Assembly: GCF_023155745.1 (NCBI RefSeq)
Contig: NZ_JAKNUS010000011.1
Location: forward strand, 62,001-126,000
Direction of reading: 5' to 3'
Length of the DNA: 64,000 bases
From: Microbacterium kunmingense
GTDB lineage: Bacteria; Actinomycetota; Actinomycetes; Actinomycetales; Microbacteriaceae
This document shows, one piece after another, positions 27,376 to 36,380 of the stretch (positions within the stretch are counted from its first letter, which is position 1; each line of letters starts with the position of its first letter). The position numbers were made by a program, and so were the translations under genes. Under the pieces are notes generated by a model, which had not been told where the DNA came from, ran no database searches, and saw nothing but the letters and a program-made list of their open reading frames with translations.

Positions 27376-28023
27376 ATGCGTCAGAATCCGAGCTTCGCGA
27401 TGACGGATGTCGCGGAGCTGCGTCGCCTCGTCGATCTCAACCCCTGGGCGACCCTCGTCAGTCACACCGACGAGGGTCTGGTTGCCTCGCACTACGTCGT
27501 CCTGCTCGATGAGGACCACGACGACCTCACCATCGTCGGCCACGTCGGCAAGCCGGACGACCTGATCCATGGTCTGGGCGAGCGCGAGCTCCTCGTGGTG
27601 ATCCAGGGTCCCCACGGATACGTGTCCCCGGGGTGGTACGGCGATGTCCCGTCGGTGCCGACCTGGAACTTCACCGCCGTCCACCTCGCGGGGGTCCCTG
27701 AGATCCTCGACGCCGACGAGAACCTGCGGGTCCTCGACCGGCTCGTCGCCCGTTTCGAGGCAGGGATGCCCGAGCCCCGACTGATGTGGGAGCGCCCCAA
27801 CGACGCGGCCTTCATCGAACGGCTCGAGCGCGGCACTGTCGGGTTCCGGCTCACGCCGACCCGTGTCGCGGCCAAGCGCAAGCTCAGCCAGAACAAGCCC
27901 GTCGATGTGGTGCAGACGGTGATCGACGGATTGCGCGGAGAGGGGGCGCACCGCAATCCCGCCCTCGCGGCGGAGATGGAGCGGGCCCTCCGGACACGGG
28001 CGGAAGCCGGGGCGACCGCGTGA
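27376..28023 (+). CDS. FMN-binding negative transcriptional regulator, PaiB-like
   Basis: 215 aa split-barrel flavin protein. It begins MRQNPSFAMTDVAELRRLVDLNPWATLVSH, with downstream motifs HVGKPDDLI, GPHGYVSPGWYG and VPTWNFTAVHLAG, all typical of PaiB/FMN-binding regulators. The role is uncertain: B. subtilis PaiB affects sporulation and degradative enzyme genes, but many homologues may simply be flavin-dependent oxidoreductases. A TAGGCT box six bases before the ATG makes it probably leaderless. Its stop overlaps the amidohydrolase start by 4 nt. Confidence 0.85.
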   Translation: MRQNPSFAMTDVAELRRLVDLNPWATLVSHTDEGLVASHYVVLLDEDHDDLTIVGHVGKPDDLIHGLGERELLVVIQGPHGYVSPGWYGDVPSVPTWNFTAVHLAGVPEILDADENLRVLDRLVARFEAGMPEPRLMWERPNDAAFIERLERGTVGFRLTPTRVAAKRKLSQNKPVDVVQTVIDGLRGEGAHRNPALAAEMERALRTRAEAGATA

Positions 28024-29525
28024 ACGTCGGTGAACGGGTCGGCGTGATCCGCGGCGCCCGTGTTCGCGGTCCAGGACGGGAGCTTCTTCCGGTCGCCGAT
28101 GGTGACGACCTCGTGGACGTCTTCCTCCTGGACGGCGACATCGTCGACATCGCCCCCACGGGGGTCCTCTCCGCGGACGGAGCGGTGCTGGACGCCGACG
28201 GACGATTCCTCATCCCCGGTCTCTGGGACCACCACGTGCATGTGACGCAGTGGGCCCTGGCCGCGGAGCGGGTGTCGGTTCTCGAGGCGGCCACCGCCGT
28301 CGAGGCCGCCCGGCGGGTGGCCGGGTCGCCCGTCCTCGCCGACGGTCGGCGCGTGGGCGTCGGGTTCCGCGACGCCCTGTGGGGCGACGCGCCGAGCCTG
28401 GCGCTCCTGGACGAGCACACCGGCGACGTCCCCACCTACCTGATCAACGCGGACGTCCACAGCGTGTGGCTGAACTCCGCCGCACTCCGCCGGGAGTCGA
28501 TGCCGGTCGACGCCGGCGGCATCCTGAGGGAGGGGCCCGCGTTCGAGGTGTCGAGACGTCTGAACGACGTGCCCGCCGATCATGCCGACGCCCTCGTGGC
28601 CGCGATGGCGCGACGCGCCGCCGCCCGCGGCGTGGTCGGCCTCGTGGATCTGGACATGGCGTGGAACGAGGAGGCGTGGGCTCGCCGCGTAGCGGGGGGC
28701 TTCGACACCCTGCGGGTGTCGTTCGGCATCTACCCCGAACACCTCGACCGGGCCATCGCCGCGGCCCTTCGCACGGGAGATCCGCTCCGAGACGCAACCG
28801 ACCTGGTCCACGTCGGATCGCTGAAGGTCATCACCGACGGATCGCTCGGTACGCGCACGGCCGCCTGCTCCCATCCCTACGCGGGTTCCGACGGTGATCG
28901 GGGGATGCTCACGGTCGCACCCGAAGCCCTTGTGGAGGTGATGACGCGTGCCACGGCTGCCGGTTTGTCGTGCGCCATCCACGCGATCGGGGATGTCGCC
29001 AACTCCCACGCGCTGGACGCGTTCGCCGTGACCGGCGCCACCGGCACGATCGAGCACGCGCAGCTCGTCAGCGCGTCGGACATCCCCCGGTTCGCGCGTC
29101 TCGGTGTCGGAGCGAGCGTTCAGCCGGAGCATGCGGTGGACGATCGCGACCTCACCGATGAGGTCTGGGCAGCCCAGACGGCCACTCCCTATCCGCTCCG
29201 CGCTCTCGCCGACGCCGGGGCGACACTCCTGTTCGGCTCGGACGCCCCGGTCTCGCCGTTGGACCCGTGGGCGGGGATGGCCGCGGCGGTGCACCGCACG
29301 CGCGACGGCCGTCCCGCCTGGCGTCCGGAGCAGGCCCTGGATGCCGCGACGGCACTGGCAGCGTCCACCCGCGGGGGGTCCACCGACCCCGCCACCATCC
29401 GTCCCGGTGCCCCGGCCGATCTGGTGCTGTGCGAGGCCGATCCGCTGGTCGCCTCGGAGAGCGAGCTTCGGGGGATGACGGTCGGCGCCACCATGCTCGC
29501 GGGGCGTCTCACGCATCTGAGCTGA
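28020..29525 (+). CDS. Amidohydrolase family protein (YtcJ/Amidohydro_3-like)
   Basis: 501 aa metal-dependent hydrolase. The first metal motif is LWDHHVHVTQW (about residue 70), followed by LKVITDGSLGTRTAA (about 265), CAIHAIGDVANSHALDAF (about 320) and FGSDAPVSPLDPW (about 408), with C-terminal PGAPADLVLCEADPL closing the composite beta-sandwich. Related enzymes cleave exocyclic amides or formamides; the substrate is unknown here. The GTG overlaps the PaiB-like stop, so the two genes are coupled, but I see no mechanism that links them. Confidence 0.88.
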   Translation: MNVGERVGVIRGARVRGPGRELLPVADGDDLVDVFLLDGDIVDIAPTGVLSADGAVLDADGRFLIPGLWDHHVHVTQWALAAERVSVLEAATAVEAARRVAGSPVLADGRRVGVGFRDALWGDAPSLALLDEHTGDVPTYLINADVHSVWLNSAALRRESMPVDAGGILREGPAFEVSRRLNDVPADHADALVAAMARRAAARGVVGLVDLDMAWNEEAWARRVAGGFDTLRVSFGIYPEHLDRAIAAALRTGDPLRDATDLVHVGSLKVITDGSLGTRTAACSHPYAGSDGDRGMLTVAPEALVEVMTRATAAGLSCAIHAIGDVANSHALDAFAVTGATGTIEHAQLVSASDIPRFARLGVGASVQPEHAVDDRDLTDEVWAAQTATPYPLRALADAGATLLFGSDAPVSPLDPWAGMAAAVHRTRDGRPAWRPEQALDAATALAASTRGGSTDPATIRPGAPADLVLCEADPLVASESELRGMTVGATMLAGRLTHLS

Positions 29526-29556
29526 GCACATCGGGGAGAGACTCCCGGATGACGAA

Positions 29557-29588
29557 GGCCCCGACCTCCCTCACGGGGAATCGGGGCC
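29557..29588. terminator. Bidirectional terminator hairpin
   Basis: GGCCCCGA (29557-29564) and TCGGGGCC (29581-29588) form an 8-bp stem with a 16-nt loop between the convergent amidohydrolase and dps genes. Confidence 0.65.
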
Positions 29589-29606
29589 TGTCGCAACGCG
29601 GTCGCG

Positions 29607-30092
29607 TTACTCAGCGAGGTGGGCGAAGAGGAACCAACGGTCCTTCTCCAGCGTCTGCATGATGGCCAGGGCCACATCCTGGCTGGTGAGGTCGACCTCG
29701 TCGAGTCCCTCGATCGCGGCCTTGACGTCGACGATCACGGCGTCCATGTCCGCGATCATGTCGCGGACGATGTCCTGCCACGGAGTGAATCCGGCGGGCA
29801 CCGCGGTGGGGGCGACCTTCTCGGCGATGGTCGAGGTGCGGGCGTCGATCGGAAGCCCGAGCGCGACGATCCGCTCGGCAGCGTCATCCGCTGCCTGTCG
29901 AGCGTGGTCCACGATCTGGTCGAGGAGTTCGTGGATGGCGATGAAGTTCGCGCCCCGCACATTCCAGTGCGCCTGCTTGCCGTTCACGGCCAGAGCCTGC
30001 AGTCCCCGCACGACCGGAGCGAGGAACTGCGCCGAGCCGGCGGCGACCGTGGGATCGGCGGCGGTGGCGGGGGTGGTCTGAATGTCGGTCAT
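29607..30092 (-). CDS. dps: DNA starvation/stationary phase protein Dps (ferritin-like)
   Basis: 161 aa. Dps dodecamers oxidise and store iron with H2O2 and protect DNA. Ferroxidase ligands are visible: H42 in KQAHWNVRG, H54 and D58 in IHELLDQ, and E73 in DDAAERI. The N-terminal tail (about 20 residues) is not lysine-rich, so direct DNA binding by that tail is doubtful. A strong ribosome site, GAAGGGAG, lies nine bases before the ATG, and TAGCGT (about 30140) is a possible -10. It is monocistronic. Confidence 0.95.
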   Translation of the reverse strand: MTDIQTTPATAADPTVAAGSAQFLAPVVRGLQALAVNGKQAHWNVRGANFIAIHELLDQIVDHARQAADDAAERIVALGLPIDARTSTIAEKVAPTAVPAGFTPWQDIVRDMIADMDAVIVDVKAAIEGLDEVDLTSQDVALAIMQTLEKDRWFLFAHLAE

Positions 30093-30245
30093 TCTGTCGG
30101 CTCCCTTCGAACCGCCACGCGGCGGCCCAGTGGATCCAACGCTAGTGCGCGCCCCCTATTCCGCAAGCAAGAGAAGGCTCCGCTAACCCGCCTCACTGGC
30201 AGGTCGCTGAGCGAGGTGGTCATCGCCAGGGGTTACCGTCTTACC

Positions 30246-32381
30246 GTGCCATCCGCTGATCCCGCGCTCGAGCCGCGCCTGCCCGGTGACGCCGACGGCC
30301 GACGCAGCCGTCGAGATCAGCGCTCGCCCGAGCACGCCGAGCCCGCCCGGTTCCTCCCGCACGTGCAGGGGCTCCGCGCCATCGCCGTGCTGTGCGTGGT
30401 CCTGTACCACTTCTGGCCGGGGCGGTTCCCCGGTGGTTACATCGGCGTGGACATCTTCTTCGTCATCTCGGGCTTCCTCATCACCTCGCACCTCATGAGG
30501 GAGCTCACCGCGACCGGCACCGTGCGCCTCGGCCAGTTCTGGGCGAGACGAGCACGGCGGCTGCTGCCGGCATCCCTTCTCGTGCTGCTCTTCTGCGCAC
30601 TGGTCGCGATGACGCCGTACCTGACCCCGACCTCGGCGCTGCCGAACGAGGTGCGCGAGATCCTCGCGTCGACCTTCTACGTCGAGAACTGGTACCTCGC
30701 CATCACGTCCGCGGACTACCTCAACAACGGCGGCGACCCCACGACGGTCCAGCACTACTGGTCGCTCTCGCTCGAGGAGCAGTTCTACGTGATCTGGCCG
30801 CTCCTGATGCTCCTCGCCGCGTGGGCCGCCGTGAAGTGGGCGCAGGGGGCCGTCCGCCGGAGCGTGATCGCCCTGCTGGCGGTCGTCTCTGCAGCATCCT
30901 TCGTCTTCTGCGTCATCTTCACCATCACCGATCCTGCGCCCGCGTACTTCGTGACTTTCGGGCGGATGTGGCAGTTCGGTGTCGGTGCCCTCATCGCGCT
31001 CGTGCCGCTGCTGCGTCTGCGCTCGGCGGCGGCGAGCTTCGTCGCGGGCTGGACGGGGATCATCGCCCTGGTCTGGGCGACGTTCGCCTACGACGGCCAG
31101 ACACCCTTCCCCGGGTACGCCGCCCTCGTGCCGACCCTCGGCGCCGGCCTGATCATCGCGGCGTCGAACACCGACCGCTGGTGGTACCCGACCCGCGTGC
31201 TGTCGCTTCGCCCCGCGCAGTTCGTGGGAGGGATCTCGTACTCCCTGTATCTCTGGCACTGGCCGCTGATCATCATCGCCCCGTCCGTGCCGTTCTGGGG
31301 GCTGACGATCTACCACCGCGTCGCCCTCCTCGCCCTGTGTTTCGTGCTGGCGTGGCTGACGAAGAGGTTCGTGGAGGATCCCTTCCGCAGCTGGAAGGTG
31401 CTCACCTCCCGTCCGCCCCGGGTCACCCTCTGGGCGGCGCTGGCGGCGATGCTGCTCGTGGCGGGCACGGCAGGGGCCGCCTGGGCGGTGAACGCGCCCG
31501 CGTACAACGCCGGGGTGCGGGCGCTGGCCGAGCTGCGGGAGAACCCCCCGGACTGCTTCGGGGCGGCGTCGGTGCTGGATCCGGCCTGCGAGGACTCGGC
31601 ACCATCCGAGACGATCCTGCCCGCGCCGGGCTTCGCGGGGGCCGACCGGCCATCGGACGATCAGTGCTTCGTGCAGTTGAACGATTCGCGCCCGGTCTCG
31701 TGCGAGTTCGGCTCCGACGACGACGACGCGCCCAGGGTGGCGCTCATCGGCGACAGTCACGCCTACCAGCTGCTTCCGACCTTCCAGCGGATGGCGGAGC
31801 GAAACGGATGGCATCTGACGACGTTCTTCAAGGGCGCGTGCCCCTGGAACACCACGCCGCTGTCGACGCCGGGCGCCTTCGGCGCGGCCTGCACGGACTG
31901 GCGAGAGGGCGTCACCTCGGCCCTCGCCGACCGCGAGATCGACGTGGTCTTCACCTCCGCCCTTGCGACCACGCCCTATGCGTCGGCCGGATTCGACTCT
32001 TCTCAGGAGGCGGCGGTCGCGGGCTACCGGGAGGCGTGGAGCGAGATGATCGACCGCGGCACGCCCGTCGTCACCGTGGTGGACAACCCGGTGTGGGAGA
32101 CGGACCCCAACAAGTGTCTGCGTACGCGCGACGCCGCCGAGTGCGACGGTGCGCGCACCGAGGTGCTCGTCGCCGACGATCCGATCCGCGAAGCGGCGGA
32201 GGGCATGGCCGGGGTCACCCTGCTGGACTTCACCGACGTGTTCTGCGACGAGGAGGTGTGCACGCCCGTCGTGGGCGGAGCCAATATCTACCGCGACCAG
32301 GACCACCTGACGGTCACCTTCGCCGACACCCTCGCGCCCTGGTACGAAGCCGCCCTCCGCGAAGCCCTGGCCGCACGGTGA
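30246..32381 (+). CDS. OafA/YrhL-type membrane acyltransferase with SGNH domain
   Basis: 711 aa. After a basic, disordered N-terminus comes the acyltransferase-3 membrane domain (about residues 35-400, ten or so helices) with HVQGLRAIAVLCVVLYHF, GYIGVDIFFVISGFLI and SLSLEEQFYVIWP. A C-terminal extracytoplasmic SGNH domain has IGDSHAYQL (about 500) and DQDHLTV (about 685). Such fusions O-acetylate cell-wall polysaccharide, peptidoglycan or glycolipid. The frame is open far upstream across dps, but the GTG at 30246 with TACCGT six bases before it (30234-30239) is the likely leaderless start. Confidence 0.9.
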   Translation: MPSADPALEPRLPGDADGRRSRRDQRSPEHAEPARFLPHVQGLRAIAVLCVVLYHFWPGRFPGGYIGVDIFFVISGFLITSHLMRELTATGTVRLGQFWARRARRLLPASLLVLLFCALVAMTPYLTPTSALPNEVREILASTFYVENWYLAITSADYLNNGGDPTTVQHYWSLSLEEQFYVIWPLLMLLAAWAAVKWAQGAVRRSVIALLAVVSAASFVFCVIFTITDPAPAYFVTFGRMWQFGVGALIALVPLLRLRSAAASFVAGWTGIIALVWATFAYDGQTPFPGYAALVPTLGAGLIIAASNTDRWWYPTRVLSLRPAQFVGGISYSLYLWHWPLIIIAPSVPFWGLTIYHRVALLALCFVLAWLTKRFVEDPFRSWKVLTSRPPRVTLWAALAAMLLVAGTAGAAWAVNAPAYNAGVRALAELRENPPDCFGAASVLDPACEDSAPSETILPAPGFAGADRPSDDQCFVQLNDSRPVSCEFGSDDDDAPRVALIGDSHAYQLLPTFQRMAERNGWHLTTFFKGACPWNTTPLSTPGAFGAACTDWREGVTSALADREIDVVFTSALATTPYASAGFDSSQEAAVAGYREAWSEMIDRGTPVVTVVDNPVWETDPNKCLRTRDAAECDGARTEVLVADDPIREAAEGMAGVTLLDFTDVFCDEEVCTPVVGGANIYRDQDHLTVTFADTLAPWYEAALREALAAR

Positions 32382-32411
32382 GGCGAGGGGGAGACGTCTA
32401 AGCTCCCAGGC

Positions 32412-32963
32412 ATGAGCATCGACCCCGCGGCATCCGTCCTCGCCCTCGGCGACCGGCGCCCCTCCGTGCCCGATTCGTCTTTCGTCGCCGCGGGCGCGCG
32501 ACTGATCGGCGATGTGGCGCTGGGGGAGGGTGCGAGCGTCTGGTACAACGCCGTGGTGCGCGGTGACAGCGCCTCCATCACCATCGGCGCGGGGAGCAAT
32601 CTGCAGGACAACGTCTCGGTGCACGTCGACGCCGGTCACCCGGTCGTCCTCGGCGCGAACGTGTCGGTCGGTCACAACGCGGTCGTCCACGGCTGCTCGA
32701 TCGGCGACGGCTCCCTCATCGGGATGGGGAGCGTGGTGCTCTCGGGAGCGCAGATCGGCGAGGGATGCCTCGTCGCCGCCGGCGCCGTCGTGCTCCAGGG
32801 CACGGTGGTGCCGCCCGGGTCGCTCGTGGCCGGCGTACCCGCCAAGGTGCGCCGACCCCTCACCGAGGAGGAGCGCGACGGGATCCGGCGGAACGCGGCG
32901 ATCTATCTCCAGCACCTGGCGACCCACCGGGCTGCCGAGTCGATCGGAGAGAGCGGCCGCTGA
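32412..32963 (+). CDS. Gamma-class carbonic anhydrase family protein
   Basis: 183 aa left-handed beta-helix. Hexapeptide repeats run from about residue 35 to 140 (GEGASVWYNAVVRGDSASITIG, ANVSVGHNAVVHG, GDGSLIGMGSVVLSG). The zinc histidines are plausible in HVDAGH and VGHNAVVHG. A conserved C-terminal helix begins RRPLTEEERDGI. Carbonic anhydrase activity is often absent in this family. TAAGCT (32399-32404) lies seven bases before the ATG, so it is probably leaderless. Confidence 0.88.
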   Translation: MSIDPAASVLALGDRRPSVPDSSFVAAGARLIGDVALGEGASVWYNAVVRGDSASITIGAGSNLQDNVSVHVDAGHPVVLGANVSVGHNAVVHGCSIGDGSLIGMGSVVLSGAQIGEGCLVAAGAVVLQGTVVPPGSLVAGVPAKVRRPLTEEERDGIRRNAAIYLQHLATHRAAESIGESGR

Positions 32964-32972
32964 GGGCCATGG

Positions 32973-33043
32973 AGGGGATGACGGGAATCGAACCCGCACC
33001 ATCAGTTTGGAAGACTGAGGCTCTACCATTGAGCTACATCCCC
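32973..33043 (-). tRNA. tRNA-Gly (TCC)
   Basis: Minus-strand cloverleaf: acceptor GGGGATG/CATCCCC with discriminator T. The anticodon loop CTTCCAA between CAGT and ACTG gives TCC, and the T-loop is GTTCGATTC. CCA is encoded (32970-32972). Confidence 0.95.
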
Positions 33044-33171
33044 GCGGCGGAAAGATCCGCGGCTCGACCAGTCTAAGGGACGCGCGAGGCACCGCCCGTC
33101 GATGAGGCTCCCGGGAGTGTCGGCTAGACTGCTACAGGCCCGATCGGCGCACGCGTGCGTGCGCACCCGCC

Positions 33172-33245
33172 CGGGGCGTAGCTCAGCTTGGTAGAGCGCC
33201 CGCTTTGGGAGCGGGAGGCCGCAGGTTCAAATCCTGTCGCCCCGA
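33172..33245 (+). tRNA. tRNA-Pro (TGG)
   Basis: Plus-strand cloverleaf: acceptor CGGGGCG/CGCCCCG with discriminator A. The anticodon arm CCCGC-TTTGGGA-GCGGG gives TGG, and the T-loop is GTTCAAATC. CCA is encoded (33246-33248). TAGACT (33125-33130) is a possible -10. It lies 70 bp before tig, which may share its transcript. Confidence 0.95.
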
Positions 33246-33317
33246 CCATCGGCCCCCATCACGAAGACCTACGCCCACGCGTCCGCGTGCGGTGGCAGAC
33301 GAGGAGAGACACAAGGC

Positions 33318-34751
33318 ATGGTCACCACCACCGTCGAGAAGCTGAGCCCGACTCGCGTGAAGCTCCGCATCGCGGTCAGCCCGGAAGAGCTGAAGCCCAG
33401 CATCACCCACGCCTACGAGCACATCGCCCAGGACGTGCAGATCCCCGGGTTCCGCAAGGGCAAGGTGCCCCCGCCGATCATCGACCAGCGCGTGGGCCGC
33501 ACGGCGGTGCTCGAGCACGCCGTCAGCGAAGGCCTCGACACGTTCTACCGCGAGGCCGTCACCGCCAACGAGATCCGTGTGATGGGACGCCCCAGCGCCG
33601 ACGTCGTGGAGTGGCCCGACGCCAAGGACTTCAGCGGCGACCTGCTGGTGGACGTCGAGGTCGACGTGCGGCCCGAGTTCGACCTTCCGGCCTTCGAGGG
33701 CACGACCATCGAGGTCGACGCGGTCGAGGTGGACGAGGCCGCCGTGGACGCCGAGCTCGACAAGCTCCGCTCACGCTTCGGCACCCTGGTGACGGTGGAC
33801 CGTCCCGCCGAGACCGGCGACTTCGTCGAGCTCGACCTCGTCGCCACCATCGACGGCACCGAGGTCGACCGAGCGGACGGCGTCTCCTACGAGGTCGGCT
33901 CGGGCGAGCTTCTCGAGGGCATCGACGAGGCCGTCGAATCGCTCACCGCGGGGGAGGAGACGACGTTCCGCTCCACCCTGATCGGTGGTGACAACGCCGG
34001 CCAGGAAGCCGAGGTCGCCGTGACCGTCAAGGCCGTCAAGGAGCGCGAGCTCCCCGAGGCCGACGACGACTTCGCCCAGATGGCGTCGGAGTTCGACACC
34101 ATCGCCGAGCTTCGCGACAGCCTGCGCGAGCGGGCCGGCGAGCAGTCCGTGTTCACCCAGGGCTCGTCGGCGCGCGACAAGCTCATCGAGACCCTGCTCG
34201 AAGGCGCCGAGATCCCCGTCCCCGCGCAGCTCATCGAGGACGAGGTGCACAATCACCTCGAGGGCGAGGGCCGCCTGGAGGACGACGTGCACCGCGCCGA
34301 GGTCACCGAGGCCAGTGAGAAGCAGTTCCGCACCCAGATGCTGCTGGATGCCATCGTCGAGAAGTACGAGGTGCAGGTCTCGCAGGACGAGCTCACCCAG
34401 TACCTCATCCAGTCCTCCGCGCAGTACGGCATGTCGCCCCAGGACTTCGTCAACGCCCTCCAGCAGGGCAACCAGCTCCCGGCCATGGTCGGTGAAGTCG
34501 CCCGCAACAAGGCCCTCGCGGTCGCGCTCGGCAAGGTCACGGTCGTCGACACCAACGGCAAGACGGTGGACCTAACCGGCTTCGTCGCGACCGATGACGA
34601 AGAGGCCGCTGAGGACGAGGTCGTCGACGAGGCCGAGGAGATCGCCGACGCTGCCGCCGACGCCGACGAGGAGGTCGCGGCCGAAGAGGTCGAGGCGCCG
34701 AAGAAGCCCGCTCGCAAGAGCCGCGCGAAGAAGGCCGACGCAGCCGAGTAA
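33318..34751 (+). CDS. tig: Trigger factor
   Basis: 477 aa ribosome-associated chaperone and prolyl isomerase. The ribosome-docking signature GFRKGKVPP is at about residues 44-52, the FKBP-type PPIase domain spans about 155-245 ([14 protein letters not shown]), and the C-terminal chaperone arms follow. The last 50 residues are a low-complexity acidic stretch ending in a basic [15 protein letters not shown], an extension typical of actinobacterial Tig. Shine-Dalgarno GAGGAGAG is upstream. It is followed by clpP1-clpP2-clpX, the conserved order, with a strong palindrome in between. Confidence 0.97.
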   Translation: MVTTTVEKLSPTRVKLRIAVSPEELKPSITHAYEHIAQDVQIPGFRKGKVPPPIIDQRVGRTAVLEHAVSEGLDTFYREAVTANEIRVMGRPSADVVEWPDAKDFSGDLLVDVEVDVRPEFDLPAFEGTTIEVDAVEVDEAAVDAELDKLRSRFGTLVTVDRPAETGDFVELDLVATIDGTEVDRADGVSYEVGSGELLEGIDEAVESLTAGEETTFRSTLIGGDNAGQEAEVAVTVKAVKERELPEADDDFAQMASEFDTIAELRDSLRERAGEQSVFTQGSSARDKLIETLLEGAEIPVPAQLIEDEVHNHLEGEGRLEDDVHRAEVTEASEKQFRTQMLLDAIVEKYEVQVSQDELTQYLIQSSAQYGMSPQDFVNALQQGNQLPAMVGEVARNKALAVALGKVTVVDTNGKTVDLTGFVATDDEEAAEDEVVDEAEEIADAAADADEEVAAEEVEAPKKPARKSRAKKADAAE

Positions 34752-34767
34752 GCGCACACGCCGACGC

Positions 34768-34809
34768 ACGAGAGAGGGACGGATGCCGCGGCATCCGTCC
34801 CTCTCTCGT
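34768..34809. terminator. 42-bp perfect palindrome between tig and clpP1
   Basis: The two 21-base arms (left arm from ACGAGAGAGGGACGG through ATGCCG) are exact reverse complements with no loop beyond the central CG. It starts 16 bp after the tig stop. It would form a very stable RNA hairpin but lacks a T-tract, and is probably the tig terminator. Confidence 0.7.
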
Positions 34810-34850
34810 CTCCGCCTCACGGGCGCGCCTGCCGGTGCGACGCGCGCGAT

Positions 34851-34898
34851 CTGCCGACGGCGAACACGGGCGGGGCGCCGATCGCGCGCCGGTAGATT
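34851..34898 (+). promoter_or_regulatory. clpP1P2 promoter with candidate ClgR box
   Basis: CTGCCGACGGCGAACAC (34851-34867) matches the actinobacterial ClgR motif (CGC-N5-GCG core; GTTCGC half-site on the other strand) with one core mismatch. TAGATT (34893-34898) is a good -10. The box sits just upstream of the expected -35, a position suited to an activator such as ClgR. Confidence 0.45.
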
Positions 34899-34929
34899 CG
34901 AGGACACGACCACGGAATCAGGAGTACAC

Positions 34930-35520
34930 ATGGCCGAACCACTTGTCGCGACCAGCGTCTTCGACAGGCTGCTCAAGGACCGCATCATCTGGCTGGGCTC
35001 GGAGGTGCGTGACGAGAACGCCAACGAGATCTGCGCCAAGATCCTGCTTCTCGCCGCGGAGGACTCCGAGAAGGACATCTACCTCTACATCAACTCGCCC
35101 GGCGGCTCGATCACGGCCGGCATGGCGATCTACGACACCATGCAGTTCGTGCCGAACGACATCGTCACGGTCGGCATCGGCATGGCCGCCTCGATGGGGC
35201 AGCTGCTCCTCACCGCGGGGACGAAGGGCAAGCGCTACATCACGCCCAACGCCCGCGTTCTCCTGCACCAGCCGCACGGCGGCTTCGGTGGCACGGCGAG
35301 CGACATCCAGACGCAGGCGCAGCTCATCCTCGACATGAAGAAGCGCCTGGCCGAGATCACCGCCAAGCAGACCGGGAAGACGGTCGAGCAGATCAACGCC
35401 GACGGTGACCGCGACCGCTGGTTCGGTGCCGAAGAGGCTCTGGAGTACGGCTTCGTCGACCACATCCGCGAGTCCGCAACCGACGTCGTCGGCGGCGGCG
35501 GAACCGCCACCGACAGCTGA
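34930..35520 (+). CDS. clpP1: ATP-dependent Clp protease proteolytic subunit 1
   Basis: 196 aa serine peptidase. The triad is S88 in GMAASMGQ, H113 in LLHQPHGG and D162 in GDRDRWFG. In actinobacteria ClpP1 and ClpP2 form a mixed tetradecamer driven by ClpX or ClpC1. A short propeptide precedes IIWLGSEV. The frame is open upstream, but the ATG at 34930 has a ribosome site (CAGGAG) and gives the family length. It is followed after 29 bp by clpP2. Confidence 0.97.
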   Translation: MAEPLVATSVFDRLLKDRIIWLGSEVRDENANEICAKILLLAAEDSEKDIYLYINSPGGSITAGMAIYDTMQFVPNDIVTVGIGMAASMGQLLLTAGTKGKRYITPNARVLLHQPHGGFGGTASDIQTQAQLILDMKKRLAEITAKQTGKTVEQINADGDRDRWFGAEEALEYGFVDHIRESATDVVGGGGTATDS

Positions 35521-35549
35521 GCTCGAAGGCGAAAGAGAGAGAAGAAGGA

Positions 35550-36233
35550 ATGCAGACCCCCACCTTCGGAGGCGTCCCGTCGGCGCCGCAGGGCCTTCAG
35601 ATGCCCGGCAGCCGCTACGTCCTGCCCCAGTTCGAGGAGCGCACGGCGTACGGCTACAAGCGTCAGGACCCGTACAACAAGCTGTTCGAGGATCGTGTGA
35701 TCTTCCTCGGTGTCCAGGTCGACGACGCGTCGGCCGACGACGTCATGGCCCAGCTCCTCGTGCTCGAGAGCCAGGACCCCGACCGCGACATCGTCATGTA
35801 CATCAACTCGCCCGGCGGCTCGTTCACCGCGATGACGGCGATCTACGACACGATGCAGTACGTCTCGCCGCAGATCCAGACCGTCGTGCTCGGTCAGGCG
35901 GCCTCCGCCGCCGCCGTCCTGCTCGCGGCGGGTGCACCGGGCAAGCGCCTGGCGCTGCCCAACGCCCGGATCCTCATCCACCAGCCTGCGATGGGCGAGG
36001 CCGGTCACGGCCAGGCGTCGGACATCGAGATCCAGGCGGCGGAGATCATGCGGATGCGCACCTGGCTCGAGCAGACGCTCGCCGCGCATTCGAACAAGTC
36101 CGTCGACGAGGTGAACAAGGACATCGACCGCGACAAGATCCTCTCGGCCGAGGATGCGGTGGCCTACGGTCTGGTCGACCAGGTACTCACCACGCGCAAG
36201 CGGACGGCCGGCACACCCGCGCTGACTCGCTGA
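35550..36233 (+). CDS. clpP2: ATP-dependent Clp protease proteolytic subunit 2
   Basis: 227 aa, longer at the N-terminus than ClpP1 (about 30 extra residues, a likely propeptide). The triad is S119 in GQAASAAAV, H144 in LIHQPAMG and D195 in IDRDKIL. It is the partner subunit of ClpP1 and docks the ClpX/ClpC ATPases in the mycobacterial complex. Shine-Dalgarno AGAAGGA is five bases before the ATG. A terminator hairpin follows, so clpX is probably transcribed separately as well. Confidence 0.97.
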   Translation: MQTPTFGGVPSAPQGLQMPGSRYVLPQFEERTAYGYKRQDPYNKLFEDRVIFLGVQVDDASADDVMAQLLVLESQDPDRDIVMYINSPGGSFTAMTAIYDTMQYVSPQIQTVVLGQAASAAAVLLAAGAPGKRLALPNARILIHQPAMGEAGHGQASDIEIQAAEIMRMRTWLEQTLAAHSNKSVDEVNKDIDRDKILSAEDAVAYGLVDQVLTTRKRTAGTPALTR

Positions 36234-36242
36234 GACACCCTT

Positions 36243-36281
36243 CGATGACGCCCCCGCGCTCCGGCGACGGGGGCGTCATCG
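36243..36281 (+). terminator. Terminator after clpP2
   Basis: A 13-bp perfect stem, CGATGACGCCCCC (36243-36255) with GGGGGCGTCATCG (36269-36281), with a 13-nt loop, starting 9 bp after the clpP2 stop. Confidence 0.75.
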
Positions 36282-36380
36282 CGTTGAGGCCGACTCAATC
36301 CCCGCGCATGTCCCCGGCAGCGGTTAGGCTCGACGGAGACGACGGGGAAGGCTACCCCGAGGCGACGAAGAGGAGCCGCA

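Noticed and set aside
30183..33092. A minus-strand open frame of about 970 codons opposite the acyltransferase and carbonic anhydrase genes
   Set aside because: It crosses the tRNA-Gly gene and two real genes, and its composition is typical of a shadow frame.
33276..33289. Hairpin CACGCG/CGCGTG between tRNA-Pro and tig
   Set aside because: The stem is short with an almost absent loop; I could not tell it from chance in this GC range.
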